A stretch of DNA of 64,000 bases, from positions 1,984,001 to 2,048,000 of the forward strand of contig JAHCAY010000001.1 of the NCBI GenBank assembly GCA_019634575.1, in the 5' to 3' direction. This document shows, piece by piece, positions 57,368 through 64,000 of this stretch. This DNA comes from Candidatus Didemnitutus sp. Its GTDB lineage: Bacteria > Verrucomicrobiota > Verrucomicrobiia > Opitutales > Opitutaceae. The position numbers and the translations under genes are program-made. Position 1 is the stretch's first letter, and each line of letters opens with the position of its first letter. The notes under the pieces are model-generated. The model was not told the DNA's origin and ran no database searches. It worked only from the letters and a program-made list of their open reading frames with translations.

Positions 57368-57628
57368 TTACTTCGGTTCCTCGGCTGCCTTGCAGTTCTT
57401 CTCGTTGTGTTCGGCGGCTTTCTTGCAGGCATCGGCGGCCATGCCGGTGCCGAGCTTCTCTTTGCACTCCTTTTCCTTTGCCTCGCGTTCCTTTTCGCAG
57501 GGGCCTTTTTCCTTCGCCGCCGGCTTGTCACGCGCCGGCGTTTCCTTGGCGTCTTTGGCGACCGGACCCGCGAGGGCGAGCACGGTGGTGAGCAGGGACA
57601 GAGCGAATGCGATGGTCAGTTTTTTCAT
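57368..57628 (-). CDS. Small secreted Lys/Glu/Cys-rich protein
   Basis: 86 residues. Signal peptide of about 21 residues (MKKLTIAFALSLLTTVLALA), then a very hydrophilic body dominated by Lys, Glu and Ala with four cysteines (GPCEKEREAKEKECKEK; DACKKAAEHNEKNC). It may bind metal or form disulfides. No family recognised. Confidence 0.65.
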   Translation of the reverse strand: MKKLTIAFALSLLTTVLALAGPVAKDAKETPARDKPAAKEKGPCEKEREAKEKECKEKLGTGMAADACKKAAEHNEKNCKAAEEPK

Positions 57629-57818
57629 GGGGATACAGGTGGGAGTTTGAATCCGGACTCGGTTCGGGTCCGACCTCCATGGAACGGACCGCCTTGCGGA
57701 TTTCTTGCAGCGAATCGTGCCCCACTCGGTGCATCAGTCCGAACGGCGCGTTCCAGTCCGGCCGCGAAACCGCGCCGCCGACACTTGCGAATCCGATGCG
57801 TCCGGATTGCTTCGCCCG

Positions 57819-58454
57819 ATGCTCTCCGTCGACGTCGTTTCGGACTTCGCCTGTCCGTGGTGCTTCATTGGCAGCCGCCGCCTCGCGGCGGTGCTCGGCG
57901 CGCGGGCCGAGAGCGGCGGCGACGCGCAGGTGCGCTATCATCCCTTTCAACTGAATGCCGACACGCCCGCGGCGGGAGCGGATCTGCGCGACTACTTGCG
58001 CGAACGCTACGGTGCCGAGCCGGAAGAGATGTTCGGCCGCGTCGAGGCTGCCGCCCGCGACGCCGGCATCGCGCTGGATTTCGCGAAGGTGCGCACGATG
58101 CCCAACACGCTCTCGGCACACATCCTCGTCGCCGCCATTCAGGATTCCGCGGCGCAGCGGGCGTTGGCCGATGCGATTTTCTCCGCGTATTTTCTCGAAG
58201 GCCGCGACATCGGCGATGCCGCCGTGCTCGCCGAACTCGCCGCGCCGCACGGCTTGCGCGCCGAGCAAGTCGCCGCGCTGCTCGCCAACGACGGCCTGCG
58301 CCAGCGTGTGCGCGGCCTCGCCGAGTCAATGACCTCGCAAGGCATCACCGGCGTGCCCTTCTTCATCTTCAACCAGAAGCTCGCGCTCTCCGGCGCGCAG
58401 CCGCCCGAGGTTTTCCAGCGCGCGCTCGCCGAGGCGGAGAAGTCCGCCGAGTAA
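57819..58454 (+). CDS. DsbA-family oxidoreductase (FrnE-like)
   Basis: 211 residues from ATG 57819. Thioredoxin fold with active-site CPWCF (DFACPWCFIG near residue 11) and the family's cis-Pro loop GITGVPFFIFNQKLALSGAQ near 170. The helical insertion between them and the cytoplasmic start (no signal peptide) match the FrnE/2-hydroxychromene isomerase-like group. Confidence 0.9.
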   Translation: MLSVDVVSDFACPWCFIGSRRLAAVLGARAESGGDAQVRYHPFQLNADTPAAGADLRDYLRERYGAEPEEMFGRVEAAARDAGIALDFAKVRTMPNTLSAHILVAAIQDSAAQRALADAIFSAYFLEGRDIGDAAVLAELAAPHGLRAEQVAALLANDGLRQRVRGLAESMTSQGITGVPFFIFNQKLALSGAQPPEVFQRALAEAEKSAE

Positions 58455-58681
58455 GCGGCCGCCGCGACCGGCCGCCGCTCTCGCGCGCACAGCGGTGCGC
58501 GTCTCCGTCCGTCACAGAGAGAGGTGGTCGCCGACGTCCCGGCGGCGACGATTGCCAGCCCACTCGCACAGCGTCGCCGGGGACGTCGACGCCCACCAAT
58601 TCCGGCGACCGGTCATACACCGGAAACTCTGTTTGCCAACCGGGACACCCGGACTAGCTTCGGCCCTCCACTCGCCGGCCG

Positions 58682-59134
58682 ATGAACGATCTCACCGATC
58701 TCTACCAGTCCGTCATCCTCGACCACAACCGCCGCCCGCGGAACCGCGGCAAATTGCCCACGGCCAACCGCGTCGCGCACGGCGACAACCCGACGTGCGG
58801 CGACCAGTGCAGCGTGTTCCTCCGGCTCGACGGCGACCGCATCGCCGACATCAGCTTCGACGGCGCCGGCTGCGCCATCTCGCAGGCCAGCGCCTCGCTC
58901 ATGACGACGCAGCTGAAGGGCAAGACCGCCGCCGAGGCCCAGCAACTCTACGACCAGTTCCATCACATCGTCACCACCGGCGAACCACCCGAGGAAATCA
59001 ACGACCTCGCCGCCTTCGCCGGCGTGCACTCCTTCCCCGCGCGCATCAAGTGCGCCACCCTCGGCTGGCACGCCGCGCTGAACGCGCTGAAAAACGACCC
59101 CGCCGACGCGACCACCGAAACGCACAAGGACTGA
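58682..59134 (+). CDS. sufU: SufU-type iron-sulfur scaffold/transfer protein
   Basis: 150 residues. The conserved cysteines are in NPTCGDQC, GAGCAISQASASLM and RIKCATLGWHA, with the Asp in the first motif, as in SufU (zinc site that accepts sulfur from SufS). It precedes sufS by 6 bp. The pair supplies sulfane sulfur for Fe-S assembly. Confidence 0.93.
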   Translation: MNDLTDLYQSVILDHNRRPRNRGKLPTANRVAHGDNPTCGDQCSVFLRLDGDRIADISFDGAGCAISQASASLMTTQLKGKTAAEAQQLYDQFHHIVTTGEPPEEINDLAAFAGVHSFPARIKCATLGWHAALNALKNDPADATTETHKD

Positions 59135-59140
59135 GCGCTG

Positions 59141-60379
59141 ATGTCCCTCGACCTCGCCAAAATCCGCGCCGACTTCCCCATCCTGCACCAACAGGTGAAC
59201 GGCAAGCCACTCGTCTATCTCGACAACGGCGCCACCTCGCAGAAACCGCGCGCAGTCATCGACGCCCTCGTCCGCTACTACGAGCGCGACAACTCGAACG
59301 TCCACCGCGGCCTCCACGCGCTCTCCATGCGCGCCACCGACGCCTACGAAGGCGCCCGCGCGCGTGTGGCGAAGTTCATCCACGCCGCCGATCCCGCCGA
59401 GATCATCTTCACCCGCGGCACCACGGAGAGCATCAACCTCGTCGCCCGCAGCTGGAGCCACGCGCACCTGAAACCCGGCGACGTCGTGCTCACCACCGAG
59501 TTCGAGCACCACTCCAACCTCGTCCCTTGGCAACAAGCCGCCAAGGCCGCCGGCGCCACGCTGAAATACGTGCCGCTCCTCGGCGTCGACGGCGAAGGCG
59601 GCCCGGACCTCGCCGCACTCGACACGCTGCTCACGCCGCAGGTGAAGCTCTTCGCGTTCACCCACATTTCCAACACGCTCGGCACGATCAATCCCGCCGC
59701 GGAATTCTGCCGCCGCGCGCGCGCCGTCGGCGCCGTCACGGTGATCGACGCCGCGCAATCCATCGGACACATGCCGCTCGACGTGCAGGAGATCGGCTGC
59801 GATTTCCTCGCGTTCTCCGGCCACAAGATGTGCGGCCCCACCGGCATCGGCGTCCTCTACGGCCGCCGCGCGCTGCTCGATAAACTCGCCCCGGATGAAA
59901 CCGGCGGCGGCATGGTCGTGCAGGTGAACTACGAAGGCGCCACCTGGAAGCCCGCGCCCGAGCGCTTCGAAGCCGGCACGCCCAACGTCGCCGACGCCAT
60001 CGCGCTCGGCGCAGCGTGCGATTACCTCGACGGCATCGGCCGCGACAACATCGCCGCGCACGACGACCAGCTCGCGCGCTACGCGATGGGAAAACTCTCC
60101 GCGCTGCCCGGCATCCGTATCATCGGCCCGCGCGTCGGCGCGCCGCGCAGCGGTTTGGTGAGCTTCGCCTTCGAGCACGTGCACGCGCACGACGTGGTGA
60201 CCTTCGCCGACGAGGATGGCATCGCCCTTCGCGGCGGCCACCACTGCAACCAGCCGCTCATGCGCAAGCTCGGCCTCGCCTCCACCACGCGGGCCAGCTT
60301 CTACCTCTATAATACCGAGGCCGAGATCGACCGCCTCGCCGCGTCGCTGCAGCGCATCCTGAAGTTTTTCGCCGGCTAA
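59141..60379 (+). CDS. sufS: Cysteine desulfurase SufS
   Basis: 412 residues, PLP-dependent. YLDNGATSQKP near the start, the PLP lysine in AFSGHKMCGPTGIGVLYG, and the catalytic Cys in LRGGHHCNQPLMRKLG. It matches SufS (group II, with the RxGHHC context) rather than IscS. Likely one operon with sufU. Confidence 0.95.
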   Translation: MSLDLAKIRADFPILHQQVNGKPLVYLDNGATSQKPRAVIDALVRYYERDNSNVHRGLHALSMRATDAYEGARARVAKFIHAADPAEIIFTRGTTESINLVARSWSHAHLKPGDVVLTTEFEHHSNLVPWQQAAKAAGATLKYVPLLGVDGEGGPDLAALDTLLTPQVKLFAFTHISNTLGTINPAAEFCRRARAVGAVTVIDAAQSIGHMPLDVQEIGCDFLAFSGHKMCGPTGIGVLYGRRALLDKLAPDETGGGMVVQVNYEGATWKPAPERFEAGTPNVADAIALGAACDYLDGIGRDNIAAHDDQLARYAMGKLSALPGIRIIGPRVGAPRSGLVSFAFEHVHAHDVVTFADEDGIALRGGHHCNQPLMRKLGLASTTRASFYLYNTEAEIDRLAASLQRILKFFAG

Positions 60380-60478
60380 AGCACGTTGGGCCGGCTGCGC
60401 CGCCAGCAAAGCCTCCTCTGGAGAAACACCTGCGCATATCTTGCGCAAGCCACGATGGGTTTTGTGTTTAACTTGGGT

Positions 60479-62479
60479 ATGCCGCCGGCCGATAGGGGAT
60501 TTACTCCCCCTCCCATCGTGGAATTCTCGATACAAAACCAACGAATCAATCGGCGCCTGGGCCTCATCGGTTTGGTCTTCGCCGTGCCGTTCACCGCACT
60601 CACCGTGTGGCTGCTCGCCAAGGGCATCCACGGCCACATCGAATTCGCGCAACAGGAACTCCGCGGCAACGCCGTCCAGCGCCCGCTCGAAACCCTGCTG
60701 CGCCTCGCCGGGCGCGCTCAGATCGGGACCGCCGCCGGCGAAGTCGCCCCGAGCGAGTCATCCGCGATCGACCAAGCCTTTGCCGACCTCGACGCCGCCC
60801 TCGGCGAACACGGCGACGCACTCCAATTCACCCCAGCCGGGCTCGCCCAACGCCATCGCGAAGCCCTCGAACCCTCCGCGATCCGCCAGCGCTGGCGATC
60901 CGCCACCACCGGCCAGGTCAACGTCGCCGCGACAGCCGCCTTGATGACCGATGTGCGCGGCCTGATCGCCCACGGCGGCGACACCTCGAACCTCATCCTC
61001 GATCCCGATCTCGACAGCTACTACCTGATGGACGTCACGCTCTGCGTTCTCCCGGAACTCCAGGAACGCATCGCCACCGTCACCGCGAAATTCGTCCCGG
61101 CGCTCCGCACCGGCACACCCGACGCCGGCACCCAACGCGACGCCCTCGTGCAAGCCGCCATGCTGCGCGACGTGAACACCGCCCGCATCGACAGCGACCT
61201 CGCGACCACCTTGAACGAGGATGCGAACTTCTACGGCGTCAGCCCGTCCCTCGCCACCGAACTCAACGCCGCCGCCGCCACCTGGCACCACGCCCTCGAC
61301 GCCTTCATCGCACAAGTGGACGGCCTCGCAGCAGGCAACTCCACCGTGACCGCCGCCACTCTCGCCGCCGCCGGCCGCGAAGCGCACGAAGCCAGTTTCG
61401 CCTTCTGGGCGAAAAGCGCCACCGAACTCGATCGCCTGCTGCAACGCCGCATCGCCGCAAAACAAAGCGAGCAATACCGCGGCCTCGGCGCGCTGGCGCT
61501 CCTCGTGCTCGTCGCCTCCGGCACGACGTGGTGGATCGCCCGCGGCATCAACATCCAGTTGCGCTCGCTCTGCGCCGGCCTGACCACGCGCTCCACCGAA
61601 CTCGGCGAACTTGCCCGCGCCGTGAACAGCACCTCCGACACCCTCGCCCGCGGCGCCTCGCAACAGGCCGCCGCACTTGAGGAAATCGGCGCCACCATCG
61701 AGGAAATCTCCGGCACCTCGCGCCACAACAGCGAGAGCGTCCTCCGCACCAAGGAACTCGCCGACGGCATGCGCACCGCCGCCGAGTCCGGCTCGCAGGA
61801 CATCGGCGACATGGCACGCGCCATGGACGCCATCCAATCCTCTTCCGACAACATTGCGAAAATCATCAAGACCATCGACGAGATCGCGTTTCAAACGAAC
61901 ATCCTCGCGCTGAACGCCGCCGTCGAAGCCGCCCGCGCCGGCGAGGCCGGCGCGGGCTTCGCCGTCGTCGCCGACGAAGTCCGCACCCTTGCCCAGCGCG
62001 CCGCCGCCGCCGCCCGCGAGACGACCGAGCGCATCGACGACTCCATCGCCAAGAGCCGCGACGGCGTCGCGATCACCAAAAAAGTCACCGAAGGTTTCAC
62101 CGCGATCACCGGCAAAGCCCGCGAAGTCAACGAGCTCGTCGCGCAGATCACCGAGGCCGCGCAGGAGCAGGACCAGGGCATCGCCCAGGTGAACAAGGCC
62201 GTCAGCGAACTCGACAAGGTCACCCAAGCCGAGGCTGCACACGCCGAGGAAGCCGCCGCGAACGCCGCCCAACTCGAAGCCAACTCCCGCGCGCTCGGAG
62301 AGGCGGTCGACGCCCTCGTGAACATCGTGGAGCGCCGCGCACGTCCCCGCCTGCCTAATTGGGCCCCGGGGGCGATCACCGATGCCGAGGCCGCCCGACT
62401 GCGCCGTCCGGCGTCCCAGTCGGAGCTAGCCCACGCACCGGCGTCGGCGGAATCCGTCGCAGTTCTCGCGGAACGCTGA
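60479..62479 (+). CDS. Methyl-accepting chemotaxis protein
   Basis: 666 residues from ATG 60479 (the frame stays open upstream). Transmembrane helices lie near 27-47 and 350-370. A helical periplasmic sensor (about 50-345) is followed by a short HAMP-like linker and the signalling domain. The hairpin tip IDEIAFQTNILALNAAVEAA is perfectly conserved. Methylation-helix Glu/Gln pairs are seen (AAALEEIGATIEEIS, and QEQDQGIAQVNKAVSELDKV). The ligand is unknown. No C-terminal CheR-binding pentapeptide is seen. Confidence 0.93.
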   Translation: MPPADRGFTPPPIVEFSIQNQRINRRLGLIGLVFAVPFTALTVWLLAKGIHGHIEFAQQELRGNAVQRPLETLLRLAGRAQIGTAAGEVAPSESSAIDQAFADLDAALGEHGDALQFTPAGLAQRHREALEPSAIRQRWRSATTGQVNVAATAALMTDVRGLIAHGGDTSNLILDPDLDSYYLMDVTLCVLPELQERIATVTAKFVPALRTGTPDAGTQRDALVQAAMLRDVNTARIDSDLATTLNEDANFYGVSPSLATELNAAAATWHHALDAFIAQVDGLAAGNSTVTAATLAAAGREAHEASFAFWAKSATELDRLLQRRIAAKQSEQYRGLGALALLVLVASGTTWWIARGINIQLRSLCAGLTTRSTELGELARAVNSTSDTLARGASQQAAALEEIGATIEEISGTSRHNSESVLRTKELADGMRTAAESGSQDIGDMARAMDAIQSSSDNIAKIIKTIDEIAFQTNILALNAAVEAARAGEAGAGFAVVADEVRTLAQRAAAAARETTERIDDSIAKSRDGVAITKKVTEGFTAITGKAREVNELVAQITEAAQEQDQGIAQVNKAVSELDKVTQAEAAHAEEAAANAAQLEANSRALGEAVDALVNIVERRARPRLPNWAPGAITDAEAARLRRPASQSELAHAPASAESVAVLAER

Positions 62480-62495
62480 GTCTCCGCCGCGCCGC

Positions 62496-63467
62496 TCAGG
62501 CGCCGCGGTAGTTCACCAGCGTGTTCTCCACGCTGCCGTCATCGTAGAAATCGAGCAGCGCGTAGGACGGGCTGAATTCCTGGTGCTTGCCCTTCCACCA
62601 GCCGCCGCACACGGCGCCGTTGCAGAGATAGCGCACGCCGAGGTAGGTGACATCGTCCTCCATGTGGAGGTGGCCGCTGAGGCAGACCTTCACGTTCGGG
62701 TGCTGGTGAAACAGATCCTTGATGCGCCGCGCGTCGATGTGCATCCACGCGCCGGGCACCACCCAATCCGCGCCGCTTTCGCGCGGCCCATCGAAATACG
62801 CCGCCGCACTGAAAATCGGGATGTGCGAGAGCACGCAGATCGGCGTGGCGACGGGAGTCGCGGCGAGATCGCGCGCCAGCCAGGCAAATTGCGCCTCATC
62901 GAGGCGTGCGATGTAGTGGTGGTCGGTCGGATAATCCGGCTCCATGCTGTCGAGCACCACGAAATGCCAGCCGGCTTGATCGAACGAGTAATAGCGGTCC
63001 TTCAGTCCCATTCGCTCCAGCGCGAGCGTCTTGCCATACGCCGGATCGCGCTCGGCCGCCGCGCGATCCTGGTGCGCCCAGCCGTAGATGTCGTGGTTGC
63101 CCAGACACAGCTTGGCGGACGTCTTCACCTCGGCCGAAAACACGCGGTCCCACGCATCCCATTGCGCGAGCACTTCGTCCTTCGGCGTGTAGAGCGCGTC
63201 GCCGATGCAATCGCCCCCGAAGAGCAGCAACTCCGGCCGGTCCGTCTGCGCTTGGGCGTGGCGGATCGCCTCCGCCATCCCCGCGGCCGGATGCTGTAGA
63301 TCCGGCTGATCAGGCCGGACATGGATGTCGGTCAAGTGCGCCGCGCGGAGCACGCGTTGGCGCTGGGAATTCGGCGGTGTCGCCAGCGCCGTGGCGGGGG
63401 AAAGAAGGCCGGTCGTGGCCCCGAGGGCGAGCGCCCCGCTGCGTTGGAGGAAATCGCGGCGATTCAT
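62496..63467 (-). CDS. Tat-exported metallophosphoesterase
   Basis: 323 residues from ATG 63467. The twin-arginine signal NRRDFLQRSGALALG begins at residue 2. Calcineurin-like motifs in order: HLTDIHVRP (about 50), FGGDCIGD, CLGNHDIYGW, CVLSHIPIFS and CLSGHLHMED. These ligate two metal ions. Probably a periplasmic phosphodiesterase or phosphatase; substrate unknown. The N-terminal 30 codons of the longer frame lack similarity and are excluded. Confidence 0.9.
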   Translation of the reverse strand: MNRRDFLQRSGALALGATTGLLSPATALATPPNSQRQRVLRAAHLTDIHVRPDQPDLQHPAAGMAEAIRHAQAQTDRPELLLFGGDCIGDALYTPKDEVLAQWDAWDRVFSAEVKTSAKLCLGNHDIYGWAHQDRAAAERDPAYGKTLALERMGLKDRYYSFDQAGWHFVVLDSMEPDYPTDHHYIARLDEAQFAWLARDLAATPVATPICVLSHIPIFSAAAYFDGPRESGADWVVPGAWMHIDARRIKDLFHQHPNVKVCLSGHLHMEDDVTYLGVRYLCNGAVCGGWWKGKHQEFSPSYALLDFYDDGSVENTLVNYRGA

Positions 63468-63588
63468 CGAAAAGACACGCAAGCGCCTCCTCACACCGGT
63501 CGCAATCCCCAAGCCCGACCGACCCCGACCAAAAAACGACAACGGATGCGCAGCCACTCGCCGGGCGCTGGTCTACCCTTTCCCCACT

Positions 63589-64000
63589 ATGGTGTCTCCA
63601 CGCTACACCGTCCCCGCCTCCATCGAACCCGCGCTTGAGCTGGTCCGGAAATACAACATTCCCGGCCCGCGCTACACGTCGTATCCGACCGCGCCGCAAT
63701 TCTCGGACCAGATCGACCGCTACGCTCTGCTCCAGGAGATCCGCCGCGACAACGCCGACGCCAGCACGCCGCTCTCGCTCTATTTCCACCTGCCGTTCTG
63801 CGAGTCGCTTTGCTGGTATTGCGGCTGCAACACGGTCATCACGATGCGCCGCGCCTCGGCCACGGAATACGTCGATCTCCTGATCAAGGAGGTCGAGATG
63901 ACCGCGCCGCTGCTCGACCTCAGCCGCCCCGTCACGCAGCTGCACTTCGGCGGCGGCACGCCGACCTTCCTCCCGCCGGCCGACATCGACCGCCTCGCCG
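63589..64000 (+). CDS. hemN: Oxygen-independent coproporphyrinogen III oxidase (5' part)
   Basis: 137 N-terminal residues up to the window edge. VRKYNIPGPRYTSYPTAPQF is the HemN-type opening (GPRYTSYPT), YFHLPFCESLCWYCGC is the radical SAM CxxxCxxC, and TQLHFGGGTPTFL is the glycine-rich SAM-contact loop. HemN converts coproporphyrinogen III to protoporphyrinogen IX without oxygen. Confidence 0.95.
   Translation, partial: MVSPRYTVPASIEPALELVRKYNIPGPRYTSYPTAPQFSDQIDRYALLQEIRRDNADASTPLSLYFHLPFCESLCWYCGCNTVITMRRASATEYVDLLIKEVEMTAPLLDLSRPVTQLHFGGGTPTFLPPADIDRLA

Noticed and set aside
57819..60379. A single operon for the DsbA-family gene and sufU-sufS
   Set aside because: A 227-bp gap separates them, so cotranscription cannot be assumed.
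1..64000. CRISPR array, insertion sequences, rRNA genes or other tRNAs
   Set aside because: No regularly spaced repeats, no IS-type transposase with terminal repeats and no rRNA-like segments were seen. The only tRNA recognised is tRNA-Ser at 52163-52250 (plus its 24-bp fragment).

Overview
The window is high-GC bacterial chromosome carrying an almost complete transposable (Mu-like) prophage of about 39.7 kb. The complex I genes, the sufU-sufS pair, the one-gene-per-function layout and the general protein style suggest a Gram-negative, respiring member of the Verrucomicrobiota, most likely Opitutaceae. That placement is an inference from style and has not been tested by alignment.

Left flank (1-11552): complex I genes nuoB-C-D-E, a small membrane protein, a gamma-glutamylcyclotransferase-like gene, nuoF and the start of nuoG, all on the minus strand. 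Next comes a tightly overlapping four-gene minus-strand operon: substrate-binding protein, ABC ATPase, ABC permease fused to a chorismate-lyase (UbiC)-like domain, and a pentapeptide-repeat membrane protein.

Mobile DNA (11553-52186): a 24-bp direct repeat of the 3' end of tRNA-Ser(GGA) lies at 11553-11576 and, inside the intact tRNA gene, at 52163-52186. Just inside the left copy is a decayed tyrosine recombinase. The Mu-like prophage (12482-52146) is inserted in this remnant. Its ends are TG...CA, each carries two copies of a ~21-bp site of the form ATTTCCA-N4-GGTTT-N-AGAA, and both are flanked by GGCA. Removing the prophage and one GGCA restores a perfect 10-bp hairpin directly beside the tRNA 3' end.

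Inside the prophage, transcription diverges from a control region at about 26.06-26.11 kb. The early operon runs leftward for 13.5 kb: Cro/Ner-like protein, DUF3102-like protein, MuA-type transposase, MuB-type ATPase, Gam-like protein, a lysis-type cassette, nucleases and many small proteins. The S24-type repressor, a lipoprotein, small membrane or spanin-like genes and the whole virion module run rightward: terminase, portal, protease/scaffold, decoration and capsid proteins, an adenine methyltransferase, then a siphovirus-type tail with tape measure, hub, NlpC/P60 and tip proteins, plus a beta-helix tailspike. Head genes are Mu-like and tail genes resemble siphophages or gene transfer agents, so the phage belongs with transposable siphophages of the B3/D3112 type but has its own layout. 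Two early genes look broken: gam by a frameshift, and the gene at 13285-13893 by an amber codon.

Right flank (52251-64000): a DUF2235 hydrolase, an NDH-2-like flavoprotein fused to cyclic-nucleotide-binding and CBS domains, a secreted protein of unknown function, a small Lys/Glu/Cys-rich secreted protein, a DsbA-family oxidoreductase, sufU and sufS, a methyl-accepting chemotaxis protein, a Tat-exported metallophosphoesterase and the start of hemN.
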